Source of the DNA: DATLYF01 sp035575095
Lineage (GTDB): Bacteria; Pseudomonadota; Gammaproteobacteria; Competibacterales; Competibacteraceae
Length of the DNA stretch: 27,727 nucleotides
Direction: 5' to 3'
NCBI GenBank assembly: GCA_035575095.1
Contig: DATLYF010000120.1
Coordinates: forward strand, 1 to 27,727
The notes below the pieces were generated by a model. It was not told where the DNA came from. It searched no databases and saw nothing but the letters and a program-made list of their open reading frames with translations. A program made the position numbers and the translations under genes. Numbering within the stretch: the stretch's first letter is position 1; the number at the start of each line of letters is the position of its first letter. Below are positions 1-7,687 of this stretch, piece by piece.

Positions 1-408
1 TCTACCGCCGGTGGCATCAAGGTGGTGCGGGTGCAGCTGCTGGTGCGCCAGGCCCTGCGCGAGGTGAGCAAGCTCATCCACCCGCGTGCGGTGATTCCCA
101 TCCGCGTGGGCGATAAGCTGATGAGCGAGGGGGTATTGAGCGCGGTATGGGGCTTCTTCGCCCTCTACGCCTTCAGTACGGCGGTGCTGACCCTGCTGCT
201 GGTAGGCAGCGGTCTGGATGTGCTCAGCGCCTTTTCCGCGGTGGCCGCCTGCCTGAATGTGATGGGTCCGGGATTGGGGGTGGTGGCCAGCAACATGATC
301 GGGGTCAGCGATGCCGGCATCTGGATCCTGATCTTCACCATGCTGCTCGGCCGGCTGGAGCTGTTCACCCTGTTCGTGCTGCTGACTCCGGCGTTCTGGC
401 GCAAATAG
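1..408 (+). CDS. trkH: TrkH-family potassium uptake protein, C-terminal part (5' end outside window)
   Basis: Membrane subunit of the Trk K+ uptake system. The reading frame is open from base 1, so the gene begins upstream; 135 residues are visible. They open with STAGGIKVVR, which matches the third selectivity-filter loop of TrkH. A hydrophobic segment at about residues 50-67 follows, then LNVMGPGLG, which matches the fourth filter loop, and a final membrane helix ending in FWRK. In the family this subunit forms the channel and TrkA gates it from the cytoplasm. The stop lies 35 bases from the end of the convergent fnr gene, with no obvious terminator hairpin between them. Assignment to TrkH rather than the related KtrB is by resemblance of the two loops. 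Confidence 0.88.
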   Translation, partial: STAGGIKVVRVQLLVRQALREVSKLIHPRAVIPIRVGDKLMSEGVLSAVWGFFALYAFSTAVLTLLLVGSGLDVLSAFSAVAACLNVMGPGLGVVASNMIGVSDAGIWILIFTMLLGRLELFTLFVLLTPAFWRK

Positions 409-443
409 GGTATCTACCATTGGAACTGACCGGCAGCCTCGTC

Positions 444-1217
444 TCAGGCGCGGGCGGCAGGGCTGGACTGCGATGGCGGGCCGATGCCGGCCAGGGTGTG
501 CAGCTGCTCCAGGTCCTCGATGCGGATGTACTTGTGCTGCACGGTGATCAGCCCCTGGTTCTGGAAGCGGGTGAACAGCCGGCTCACCGTCTCCACCGCC
601 AGTCCCAGGTAGTTGCCGATGTCGTTGCGTGACATGCTGAGGTTGAACTCGCGGGCGGAGAAGCCGCGCTCCCGGTAGCGGGCGGAAAGGCTCAGCAGCA
701 GCGCGGCCAGGCGCTCCTCGGCGGATTTCTTGCCGAGCAGGGTGAGCAGGGTGTCATCGCTCTGCAGTTCGCGGCTCATGATGCGCAGCAACTGCCGGCT
801 CAGCGTCGGGATCTCGGCGGCTAGCTCCTCCAGGCGCTCGAAGGGGATCTCGCAGATGCTGGTAGTCTCCAGGGTCTTGGCTCCACAGGGATGGTTCTCG
901 CTGTTGATGGCGTCGAGGCCAACGATCTCGCCGGTGAGGTGGAAGCCGGTGATCTGCTCGCTGCCCTCGTCGGTGATGGTGTAGGTCTTGACCGAGCCGG
1001 AGCGGATGGCGTAGAGAGCGGTGAATGGATCGCCCATGCGGAATACGTGGGCGCCGCGGGGCAGCGGGCGACGGCGCTTGATGATGGCATCCAATCGTTC
1101 CAGGTCCTCCCGGTTGATGCCGATGGGCAGGCACAGTTGCTGCAAGCTGCAATTGCTGCAGGCAGCCTTCATCGATGCAATGCTGATGACCTTGTGGCTG
1201 TCGGAATCGCTCATCAC
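444..1217 (-). CDS. fnr: FNR/Anr-type oxygen-sensing transcription regulator
   Basis: Global regulator of the aerobic-anaerobic switch. In the family it binds a [4Fe-4S] cluster, dimerises without oxygen and binds TTGAT-N4-ATCAA sites. All four cluster ligands are present: C20, C23 and C29 in the N-terminal CSNC/QQLC stretch, and C122 in SICEIPFE. This is the E. coli FNR numbering when the GTG at 1217 is used as start. An ATG follows as codon 2 (1214), so the true start is one of these two. A cyclic-nucleotide-like fold spans about residues 45-150. The C-terminal helix-turn-helix (about 193-220) has ETVSR, the DNA-reading residues of FNR. Length 257 against about 250 in E. coli. It is divergent from hisB and convergent with trkH. 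I saw no complete FNR box in the control regions I inspected. Confidence 0.95.
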   Translation of the reverse strand: MMSDSDSHKVISIASMKAACSNCSLQQLCLPIGINREDLERLDAIIKRRRPLPRGAHVFRMGDPFTALYAIRSGSVKTYTITDEGSEQITGFHLTGEIVGLDAINSENHPCGAKTLETTSICEIPFERLEELAAEIPTLSRQLLRIMSRELQSDDTLLTLLGKKSAEERLAALLLSLSARYRERGFSAREFNLSMSRNDIGNYLGLAVETVSRLFTRFQNQGLITVQHKYIRIEDLEQLHTLAGIGPPSQSSPAARA

Positions 1218-1298
1218 GGTTTCCGTCGTTGGGTGGGGGCGGAGCTATTGCAGCAGATCACTGCGGCCGAATCAACGAAAGCGCCCGCGACGCCCAGG

Positions 1299-1327
1299 TT
1301 TCCAGCCCTGGCGGCACGGGGTATGCT
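1299..1327 (+). promoter_or_regulatory. Candidate sigma-70 promoter for the his-tat operon
   Basis: TTTCCA (1299-1304) and TATGCT (1322-1327) are separated by 17 bases, each matching 4 of 6 consensus positions. They lie about 50 bases ahead of the hisB start and would give a leader of roughly 40 bases. No attenuator or leader peptide rich in histidine codons was seen. Prediction by eye only. Confidence 0.35.
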
Positions 1328-1375
1328 AATAAACTGGTCAAGACCATCATCCTGTCCATCACGAGTAGCATTCCG

Positions 1376-1969
1376 ATGTCGGTACGCAGCGCCACGGTGA
1401 AGCGCGATACCCTGGAAACCCGCATCCAGGTTGCCATCGATCTGGACGGTCAGGGACGCGGCCAGTTCGCCAGCGGTATCCCCTTTCTCGATCACATGCT
1501 CGACCAAATCGCCCGCCACGGCATGATCGACCTGGACATCCGAGCCCAGGGCGATCTGCACATCGACGATCACCACACAGTCGAGGACATCGGCATTACC
1601 CTCGGCCAGGCCTTCCGTCAGGCCCTGGGCGACAAGCAGGGGATACGCCGCTACGGCCACGCCTACGTACCCCTGGACGAGGCGCTCTCCAGGGTGGTGA
1701 TCGATCTCTCCGGTCGCCCTGGCCTGGAATACCATGTCGAATTCCCGCGCGCACGCATCGGCCAGTTCGATGTTGACCTGTTCCGCGAATTCTTCCAGGG
1801 CTTCGTCAACCATGCCCAAGTGACCGTGCACATCGACAACCTGCGCGGGCGCAATGCCCACCACATCGTCGAGACGGTGTTCAAGGCCTTCGGCCGGGCG
1901 CTGCGCATGGCGGTCGAACCCGATCTGCGCATGAGCGGTATCACCCCCTCCACCAAGGGTGTGCTCTAG
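1376..1969 (+). CDS. hisB: Imidazoleglycerol-phosphate dehydratase (monofunctional)
   Basis: Sixth step of histidine biosynthesis: removes water from imidazoleglycerol phosphate to give imidazoleacetol phosphate; cytosolic, metal-dependent. The 197-residue product has the family signatures FLDHML, the metal-binding IDDHHTVEDIG, RRYG and the second NAHHIVE histidine cluster. The histidinol-phosphatase domain fused in E. coli HisB is absent, as is usual outside the enterics. The frame is open upstream to 1229, but homologues begin close to the MSVRSATVKRDTLET stretch, so the ATG at 1376 was chosen. First gene of the run hisB-H-A-F-I-E; the stop is 2 bases before hisH. hisG, hisD and hisC are not in the window. 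Confidence 0.96.
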   Translation: MSVRSATVKRDTLETRIQVAIDLDGQGRGQFASGIPFLDHMLDQIARHGMIDLDIRAQGDLHIDDHHTVEDIGITLGQAFRQALGDKQGIRRYGHAYVPLDEALSRVVIDLSGRPGLEYHVEFPRARIGQFDVDLFREFFQGFVNHAQVTVHIDNLRGRNAHHIVETVFKAFGRALRMAVEPDLRMSGITPSTKGVL

Positions 1970-1971
1970 CC

Positions 1972-2619
1972 ATGGCCAGTATCGCCGTCATCGATTATGG
2001 CATGGGTAATCTGCGCTCGGTGGCCAAGGCCCTGGAGCATGTGGCTCTGCCCGGCCAGCGCGTGATCATCACCCAGCGCGCCGCCGACATCGAGGCCGCC
2101 GACCGGGTGGTGCTGCCCGGGCAGAGCGCCATCCGCGACGCCATGGCCGAGTTGCAGCGCCTGCAACTGGTGGCGGTGATCAAACGCGCCGCTGCCGAAA
2201 AGCCGTTCTTCGGCATGTGCCTGGGACCGCAGGCGCTCCTGGAGTGGAGCGAGGAGAACGGCGGCGTGGCCTGCCTGGGGGTGTTGCCCGGCCGGGTCCA
2301 GCGCTTTCCCGCCGAACTGCGCGATACCCTGAGCGGCGAGCGCCTCAAGATCCCGCACATGGGCTGGACTCCAGTGCACCAGACCCGGGCGCACGAACTG
2401 TGGCGCGACATCCCCCAGGACAGCCGCTTCTATTTCGTCCACAGTTACTACCTGAAGCCTGCCGAAGAGGCACTGATCGCCGGCGAGACCGAGTACGGGT
2501 TGCGCTTTGCCTCGGCCATCGCCCACGACTATATCTTCGCCGTGCAGTTCCACCCGGAGAAGAGCGCCCAGGCAGGGCTGCAACTGCTGGCCAACTTCTG
2601 CCGCTGGCAGCCGCGCTGA
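1972..2619 (+). CDS. hisH: Imidazole glycerol phosphate synthase, glutaminase subunit HisH
   Basis: Class I glutamine amidotransferase that releases ammonia from glutamine and passes it to HisF. The 215 residues carry the nucleophile C83 in FFGMCLGPQ and the catalytic H194 and E196 in VQFHPEKS. Two usually conserved loops deviate. The oxyanion-strand PGVG is PGQS here (residues 49-52), and GxCLGMQ is GMCLGPQ. The triad is intact, so the enzyme is probably active. Starts 2 bases after hisB and ends 43 bases before hisA, consistent with a single operon and a stoichiometric complex with HisF. Confidence 0.95.
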   Translation: MASIAVIDYGMGNLRSVAKALEHVALPGQRVIITQRAADIEAADRVVLPGQSAIRDAMAELQRLQLVAVIKRAAAEKPFFGMCLGPQALLEWSEENGGVACLGVLPGRVQRFPAELRDTLSGERLKIPHMGWTPVHQTRAHELWRDIPQDSRFYFVHSYYLKPAEEALIAGETEYGLRFASAIAHDYIFAVQFHPEKSAQAGLQLLANFCRWQPR

Positions 2620-2662
2620 GGTCGTCCAGGACCAGGATATTCGTTCGAGGACATCATTACCT

Positions 2663-3400
2663 ATGCTGCTCATCCCCGCCATCGATCTCAAGGACGGCAA
2701 GTGCGTACGCCTGCGCCAGGGCCGCATGGACGATTCCACGGTATTCTCCGACGACCCGGTGGCGATGGCCGCGCGCTGGGTGGAGGCCGGCGCCAAGCGC
2801 TTGCATCTGGTCGACCTCAACGGTGCCTTCGCCGGCCGGCCGGTCAATGCCCAGGTGATCCGCCGCATCGCCGATGCCTTCCCCGAGGTGCCGCTCCAGG
2901 TGGGCGGCGGCATCCGCGACGAGGAGACGGTCGAGGCGTATCTGGATGCCGGCGTCCAATACGTGATCATCGGCACCAAGGCGGTGCAGGATCCGCACTT
3001 CGTCAGCGACCTGTGCCTGGAATACCCGGGCCACGTCATCGTCGGCCTCGACGCCCGTGACGGCAAGGTCGCCATCGACGGCTGGTCCAAGCTGTCCAAG
3101 CATGATGTCATCGACATGGCGCAGATGTTCGAGCGCGATGGCGTGTCCGCCATCATCTACACCGATATCGGCCGCGACGGCATGATGCAGGGGGTGAACG
3201 TGGAGTCTACGGTCAAGCTGGCCCGCGCCATCTCCATCCCGGTGATCGCCTCCGGCGGCATCAAGGATCTGTCCGATATCCAGGCGCTGTGGGAGGTGCG
3301 CGACGAAGGCGTGATGGGGGCGGTGATCGGCCGTGCCCTGTACGAGGGTACCCTGGATCTGGCCGAGGCCCAGCGCTGGCTGGACCGGGCCGGTGGTTGA
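2663..3400 (+). CDS. hisA: Phosphoribosylformimino-AICAR phosphate isomerase (ProFAR isomerase)
   Basis: Amadori-type isomerase of histidine biosynthesis, a (beta/alpha)8 barrel that turns ProFAR into PRFAR, the substrate of HisHF. The product is 245 residues, the same length as in E. coli. The catalytic pair is D8 in IPAIDLKDG and D168 in YTDIGRDG. Phosphate-binding glycines lie in VGGGIR (about 80-85) and ASGGIKD in the second half. The upstream-extended frame overlaps hisH out of frame, so the ATG at 2663 is the sensible start; it has only a weak GAGG ahead of it. hisF begins 10 bases after the stop. Confidence 0.96.
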   Translation: MLLIPAIDLKDGKCVRLRQGRMDDSTVFSDDPVAMAARWVEAGAKRLHLVDLNGAFAGRPVNAQVIRRIADAFPEVPLQVGGGIRDEETVEAYLDAGVQYVIIGTKAVQDPHFVSDLCLEYPGHVIVGLDARDGKVAIDGWSKLSKHDVIDMAQMFERDGVSAIIYTDIGRDGMMQGVNVESTVKLARAISIPVIASGGIKDLSDIQALWEVRDEGVMGAVIGRALYEGTLDLAEAQRWLDRAGG

Positions 3401-3410
3401 GGTAACGCAG

Positions 3411-4184
3411 ATGGGCCTGGCCAAACGCATCATCCCCTGCCTGGACGTGGATTGCGGCCGGGTGGTGAAGGGGGTCAACTTCGTCGGCATCCGTGACGCC
3501 GGCGATCCGGTGGAGATTGCCCGCCGCTATAACGAGCAGGGCGCCGACGAGCTCACCTTTCTCGACATCACGGCCTCCAGCGATGAGCGCGCCACCATGG
3601 TCCACGTAGTGGAACAGGTGGCCGGCCAGGTGTTCATCCCGCTCACCGTGGGCGGCGGCATCCGTACCCTGGAGGACGTACGGCGCATGCTCAACGCCGG
3701 CGCTGACAAGATCTCCATCAACACCGCCGCCATCCATGACCCGGAGTTTGTCAAGGCCGCCGCTGACAAGTTCGGCAACCAGTGCATCGTCATCGCCATC
3801 GACGCCAAGAAGGTGAGCGGCGCCGGCGAACCGCCGCGCTGGGCGATCTTCACTCACGGCGGGCGGCGCGCCACCGGCATCGACGCGGTGGAATGGGCGG
3901 TACGCATGACCGAATACGGCGCCGGCGAGGTGCTGCTCACCAGCATGGACCGGGACGGCACTAAGGCCGGCTTCGATCTGGAACTGACCCGGGCGGTGAG
4001 CGAGGCGGTGAGCGTGCCGGTGATCGCCTCTGGCGGGGTCGGCACACTGCAGCACCTCGCCGATGGCATCCTCAAGGGCAAGGCCGACGCCGTGCTGGCT
4101 GCGAGCATCTTCCACTTCGGCGAGTACACCATCGGCGAGGCCAAGCGCTTCCTCGCCGCCCAGGGCATCGAGGTGAGGTTGTGA
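3411..4184 (+). CDS. hisF: Imidazole glycerol phosphate synthase, cyclase subunit HisF
   Basis: Uses ammonia from HisH to convert PRFAR into imidazoleglycerol phosphate and AICAR. The 257-residue barrel has KRIIPCLDVDCGRVVKG at the N-terminus with catalytic D12, D131 in IVIAIDAKK, and phosphate loops VGGGIR and ASGGVG. The start at 3411 is supported by GAGGT, formed by the end of hisA, about 7 bases upstream. The last four bases GTGA are shared with the start of hisI, implying coupled translation. Paralogous to hisA, which lies directly before it. Confidence 0.97.
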   Translation: MGLAKRIIPCLDVDCGRVVKGVNFVGIRDAGDPVEIARRYNEQGADELTFLDITASSDERATMVHVVEQVAGQVFIPLTVGGGIRTLEDVRRMLNAGADKISINTAAIHDPEFVKAAADKFGNQCIVIAIDAKKVSGAGEPPRWAIFTHGGRRATGIDAVEWAVRMTEYGAGEVLLTSMDRDGTKAGFDLELTRAVSEAVSVPVIASGGVGTLQHLADGILKGKADAVLAASIFHFGEYTIGEAKRFLAAQGIEVRL

Positions 4185-4576
4185 GCGACTGGCTGGAGCA
4201 GGTGCGCTGGAACGCCGACGGTCTGGTGCCGGTGATCGCCCAGGAGCATGACTCCGGACGGGTGCTGATGGTCGCCTGGATGAACCGCGAGGCGCTCGCC
4301 TTGACCGCCGCGCGCGGCGAGGCGGTGTATTGGTCGCGCTCGCGCGGCCGGCTGTGGCCCAAGGGCGAAAGCTCCGGCCACGTGCAAAAGGTGCATGAGA
4401 TCCGCCTCGACTGCGACGGCGACGTGATCCTGCTCAGCGTGGAACAGATCGGCGGTGTGGCTTGTCATACTGGCCGTCACAGCTGTTTCTTCCAGCGCCT
4501 GGAGGACGGGCGCTGGATGACGGTGGAGTCGGTGCTCAAAGACCCGGAGCAGATCTACGGCGGCCACGGCGGCTGA
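4181..4576 (+). CDS. hisI: Phosphoribosyl-AMP cyclohydrolase (separate HisI)
   Basis: Opens the purine ring of phosphoribosyl-AMP, the third step of histidine biosynthesis; a Zn/Mg metalloenzyme. The 131 residues contain the metal motif D77-C-D79-G-D81, and C95 and C102 in GGVACHTGRHSC. The preceding WSRSRGRLWPKGESSGH stretch is typical of the family. Starts with GTG at 4181 inside the hisF stop (GTGA overlap). The HisE domain that is fused in E. coli HisIE is encoded separately just downstream. Confidence 0.95.
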   Translation: MSDWLEQVRWNADGLVPVIAQEHDSGRVLMVAWMNREALALTAARGEAVYWSRSRGRLWPKGESSGHVQKVHEIRLDCDGDVILLSVEQIGGVACHTGRHSCFFQRLEDGRWMTVESVLKDPEQIYGGHGG

Positions 4577-4585
4577 GGAGGGGGC

Positions 4586-4909
4586 ATGAGCGACGACGTC
4601 CTGCAGCAACTGGCGGCCATACTCGAGGCCCGCAAGCACGCCGACCCCGACAGCTCCTACGTGGCCCAGCTCTATGCCAAGGGTCTGGATGCCATCCTCA
4701 AGAAGGTGGGCGAGGAGGCCACCGAAACGGTACTGGCCGCCAAGGACGGAGATCCCACACAACTGGTGTACGAAACTGCCGATCTGTGGTTCCATACCCT
4801 GGTGCTGCTGGCCCACCAGGGCCTGGGGCCGGAGGCCGTGCTGGCGGAACTGCGTCGTCGCTTCGGCCTGTCCGGCCTGGCGGAGAAGGCAGCGCGCCCC
4901 AACAACTGA
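4586..4909 (+). CDS. hisE: Phosphoribosyl-ATP pyrophosphatase (separate HisE)
   Basis: Hydrolyses phosphoribosyl-ATP to phosphoribosyl-AMP, the second step of the pathway. The 107-residue all-alpha protein of the MazG-like superfamily has the acidic metal-binding pattern EEATETVLAAKDGD and YETADLWFH. A strong GAGGAGGGGG ribosome site lies just ahead of ATG 4586. Last his gene of the cluster. 51 bases separate it from tatA; they hold a small CCTCG/CGAGG hairpin but no U-tract, so read-through into tatABC is likely. Confidence 0.95.
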   Translation: MSDDVLQQLAAILEARKHADPDSSYVAQLYAKGLDAILKKVGEEATETVLAAKDGDPTQLVYETADLWFHTLVLLAHQGLGPEAVLAELRRRFGLSGLAEKAARPNN

Positions 4910-4960
4910 GCGACCTCGTGCGCGAGGCCGCGACTCACAGCAATCGCAAGAAGGTGACTC

Positions 4961-5209
4961 ATGGGTAGCTTCAGCATCTGGCATTGGCTGATCGTACTGG
5001 CGGTCGTGCTGCTGATCTTCGGTACCAAGCGGCTGCGCAGCCTGGGCTCCGACCTCGGCGCCTCCATCAAGGGCTTCCGCGAAGCGATGAAGGAGGGCGA
5101 GCAGAAAGCCGCCGCCGAGCAGGGCAAGGAGCAGCTCGATCAGAATACCCAGAGCCGGGTGATCGAGGGCGAAGTGGAGCGCAGCAAGGACAAACAGAAC
5201 ACCGCCTGA
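4961..5209 (+). CDS. tatA: Twin-arginine translocase subunit TatA
   Basis: Pore-forming subunit of the Tat pathway, which exports folded, often cofactor-containing proteins across the inner membrane. The 82 residues show a single N-terminal membrane helix (about residues 5-21), the FGTKRLRSLGSDLGASIKGF hinge and amphipathic helix typical of TatA/E, and a charged, Gln/Glu/Lys-rich tail. AAGGTGA precedes the ATG. First of tatA-tatB-tatC, directly behind hisE. Calling it TatA rather than TatB rests on the FGTKRLR sequence and on a clear TatB following. Confidence 0.94.
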   Translation: MGSFSIWHWLIVLAVVLLIFGTKRLRSLGSDLGASIKGFREAMKEGEQKAAAEQGKEQLDQNTQSRVIEGEVERSKDKQNTA

Positions 5210-5222
5210 GCGGGTAGCCGCC

Positions 5223-5651
5223 ATGTTCGAGGTGGGATTCTGGGAGCTGTTCCTGATTGCCATCATCGCTCTGATCGTGGTCGGCCCCGAGCGTCTGCCC
5301 GGGCTGGCGCGCACCGCCGGGCTGTGGATCGGCAAGATGCGGCAACTGGTGGCCGGAGTGCGCGCTGAAGTCGAGCGCGAGCTGCACATGGCCGAACTGC
5401 AGCAGACCCTGCGCCAGAATCCGGTGAACGAGGAGCTCAAACAACTGGCCGCGGAACTCAAGAGCAACGTCGATGAGGCCATTCCGCCCTATGCCTCGCG
5501 TGCCGAGGCGATGGAGGCGCTAGCCAAGGAACTGACGGGACAGGGCGAGAGCGCTACGCCCGCCGCCGCCCAGCCGCCGGCAGCCACCGGCCCCGTTGCC
5601 GCCGCGGGCGAGCCGGCCGCCGTGCCCAGCTCCGATACCCGCACCTCGTGA
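5223..5651 (+). CDS. tatB: Twin-arginine translocase subunit TatB
   Basis: Partner of TatC in the Tat signal-peptide receptor complex. The 142-residue protein begins MFEVGFWELFLIAIIALIVV with the TatB-type GPERLPGLARTAG hinge, followed by a long amphipathic helix with many Arg and Glu. The tail is rich in Ala and Pro and of low complexity (about residues 105-142). It starts 13 bases after tatA and ends 7 bases before tatC. Confidence 0.94.
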   Translation: MFEVGFWELFLIAIIALIVVGPERLPGLARTAGLWIGKMRQLVAGVRAEVERELHMAELQQTLRQNPVNEELKQLAAELKSNVDEAIPPYASRAEAMEALAKELTGQGESATPAAAQPPAATGPVAAAGEPAAVPSSDTRTS

Positions 5652-5658
5652 GGTTGTC

Positions 5659-6480
5659 GTGTCCGACGAGCACATCGACCAGGAACAGTCCTTCATCAGC
5701 CACCTGTTGGAGCTGCGCACGCGCATCCTGCGCGCCATACTCGGGGTGCTGGCGGTGTTCCTCGTTCTGGCGCCGTTCGCCAACCCTCTGTTCGAACTGC
5801 TCTCCCAGCCGCTGCTGGCAAACATGCCCATGACCAGCATCCGGCCCATCTCGCCATTCCTGACGCCGCTCAAGTTCACCTTGGTGCTGGCGCTGTTCGT
5901 CGCCATCCCCTGGGTGCTGTATCAGATCTGGGCCTTCGTCGCGCCCGGACTGTATCGTAGCGAGCGGCGCCTGGTGCTGCCGCTGCTGGTATCGAGCACG
6001 CTGCTGTTCTACGTCGGCATGGCCTTCGCTCAGTTCGTGGTGTTGCGGGCGTTTTTCCATTTCATCGCCGGCACCGCACCCGAGGGGGTGATGGTGATGC
6101 CGGACATCGACGAGACGCTTAGCTTCATCCTGACCATTTATTTCGCCTTCGGCGTCGCCTTCGAGGTGCCGGTGGCGGTAATCGTGCTGGTGCTGATGGG
6201 GGTGACCACACCCGCAGCCCTACGCGACAAGCGGCCCTATATCATCGTCGGCGCCTTCGTCGCCGGCGCCATCCTGACTCCGCCGGACGTGATCTCGCAA
6301 GTGCTGCTGGCGCTGCCGATGTGGCTGCTATTCGAACTCGGCGTCGTGTTCGCCGCGATCATGCTGCGACGCAGAGGCGAGGTCCTGGCCGAACACGGCG
6401 GGCCGGAGCCCGAGGCGCTGCTCGACCAGCTCCATCACGAAGGGGCGCAACCCCCCGGGGAGCCGCCCCGGCCGCGCTGA
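5659..6480 (+). CDS. tatC: Twin-arginine translocase subunit TatC
   Basis: Polytopic inner-membrane core of the Tat translocon that binds the RR signal peptide. The 273 residues have the N-terminal SFISHLLELRTRIL stretch (family pattern HLxELRxR), YQIWAFVAPGLYRSERR with the conserved Glu of the first cytoplasmic loop, the ILTPPDVISQ loop, and about six membrane segments. Start taken as GTG 5659: the GAGG formed by the tatB end sits 5 bases ahead, and upstream codons are an Ala/Pro-rich tatB shadow. The hydrophilic Pro/Glu-rich tail extends somewhat beyond the E. coli length of 258. Confidence 0.95.
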   Translation: MSDEHIDQEQSFISHLLELRTRILRAILGVLAVFLVLAPFANPLFELLSQPLLANMPMTSIRPISPFLTPLKFTLVLALFVAIPWVLYQIWAFVAPGLYRSERRLVLPLLVSSTLLFYVGMAFAQFVVLRAFFHFIAGTAPEGVMVMPDIDETLSFILTIYFAFGVAFEVPVAVIVLVLMGVTTPAALRDKRPYIIVGAFVAGAILTPPDVISQVLLALPMWLLFELGVVFAAIMLRRRGEVLAEHGGPEPEALLDQLHHEGAQPPGEPPRPR

Positions 6481-6490
6481 ATTGGGCCGT

Positions 6491-7654
6491 ATGGAACGGG
6501 CCCCCGCACTCTGTCCTCGGCTGGGACTGATACTGACCGGCGGGGGCGCACGCGCCGCCTACCAGGTGGGCGTACTCAAGGCCATCGCCGAAGCTCTGCC
6601 CCGTGGCGCGCCGTTGCCCTTCCCGGTGCTGTGCGGCACGTCCGCCGGCGCCATCAACGCCGCCGCCCTGGCCTGCCGCGCCGACGACTTCGGCGCCGCG
6701 GTGGCGCAACTGGAACGGGTCTGGAGCAGTTTCCATGCCGGGCGAGTGTTTCGTACCGGGCCCTGGCGAGCGCTGACGAGCGGTCTGCGCTGGGGCTTGA
6801 CCCTGCTGGCCGGCGGCCGCGGCTGGCTGGCGCCGCGGGCGCTGCTGGACAACCGGCCGCTACGTGAACTGTTGGCGCGGGAACTGCGCTTGCAGAACAT
6901 CCAGCGCTGGATCGATGCCGGCTATCTGCATGCTCTGAGCATCACTGCCGCCTCCTATTATTCGGGGCAGTCGGTGACCTTCTACCAGGGGCGTGACAGC
7001 ATTCGCCCCTGGACGCGCAGCCGGCGCATCGGCATCCCGCGGCCCATCACCCTGGACCACCTGATGGCCTCCAGCGCCATTCCCCTGATCTTCCCCAGCG
7101 TGCGCATCGGTTTCGATTACTACGGCGATGGGTCCATGCGCCAGTTGGCGCCGCTCAGCGCCGCTCTACATTTGGGGGCGGAGCGGCTGCTGGTGATCGG
7201 CGTGCGCAACGAGGCCATCGACCATCCGCTACGGCAGTTGCCGAGCTATCCCAGCTTCGGCCAGATCGCCGGCTATGTGCTCGATACCTTGTTCATGGAC
7301 AGCCTGTACATGGACGTGGAGCGCCTCAAGCGCATCAACCATACCCTCCACTACATCGATCCGGAGCACCGTGACGAGGTGGCGCTACGGCCGGTGGAGC
7401 TGGAATGGCTGTTCCCTAGCCAGGACGTGCGGCTATTGGCCGAGCCCTATGTGCACGAGTTGCCGCGTAGTGTGCGCTGGCTGCTCAAGCGGCTGGGGGC
7501 GCTGAACCGAGGCGGACGGCCGCTGATCAACTATCTGCTGTTCGAGGCCGGCTTCTGCCGGGCCTTGATCGAGCTGGGCTACCACGATGCCCAGCGGCGC
7601 CTGCCGAAGCTTCTGCGGCTGCTACGGGCGCCGGCCGGGGTAGAGGCGGAGTGA
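6491..7654 (+). CDS. Patatin-like phospholipase / serine lipase
   Basis: Predicted lipid acyl hydrolase with a Ser-Asp dyad. From the ATG at 6491 (387 residues) it has the oxyanion loop GGGAR (17-21), the nucleophile elbow GTSAG (49-53, S51), the ASSAIP stretch (193-198) and the catalytic D213 in YGDGS. All signature parts of the patatin family are present, and there is no signal peptide. A TTG at 6482, in frame and next to the tatC stop, is an alternative start; neither has a good ribosome site. The C-terminal third (about 240-387) contains an Arg/Leu-rich helical region I do not recognise. It follows tatC by about 10 bases, so it may be co-transcribed, but the substrate is unknown. Confidence 0.85.
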   Translation: MERAPALCPRLGLILTGGGARAAYQVGVLKAIAEALPRGAPLPFPVLCGTSAGAINAAALACRADDFGAAVAQLERVWSSFHAGRVFRTGPWRALTSGLRWGLTLLAGGRGWLAPRALLDNRPLRELLARELRLQNIQRWIDAGYLHALSITAASYYSGQSVTFYQGRDSIRPWTRSRRIGIPRPITLDHLMASSAIPLIFPSVRIGFDYYGDGSMRQLAPLSAALHLGAERLLVIGVRNEAIDHPLRQLPSYPSFGQIAGYVLDTLFMDSLYMDVERLKRINHTLHYIDPEHRDEVALRPVELEWLFPSQDVRLLAEPYVHELPRSVRWLLKRLGALNRGGRPLINYLLFEAGFCRALIELGYHDAQRRLPKLLRLLRAPAGVEAE

Positions 7655-7687
7655 TCCGGGGCCTGTCCGCAACTTGTATGAAAGGGC

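Noticed and set aside
1215..1375. FNR box (TTGAT-N4-ATCAA) between fnr and hisB
   Set aside because: Only an isolated TTGAT half (minus strand, near 1272) was seen, without the second half at the right spacing.
3854..5482. 542-codon minus-strand frame across hisF, hisI, hisE, tatA and tatB
   Set aside because: It covers several well-recognised genes on the other strand and has no family resemblance.
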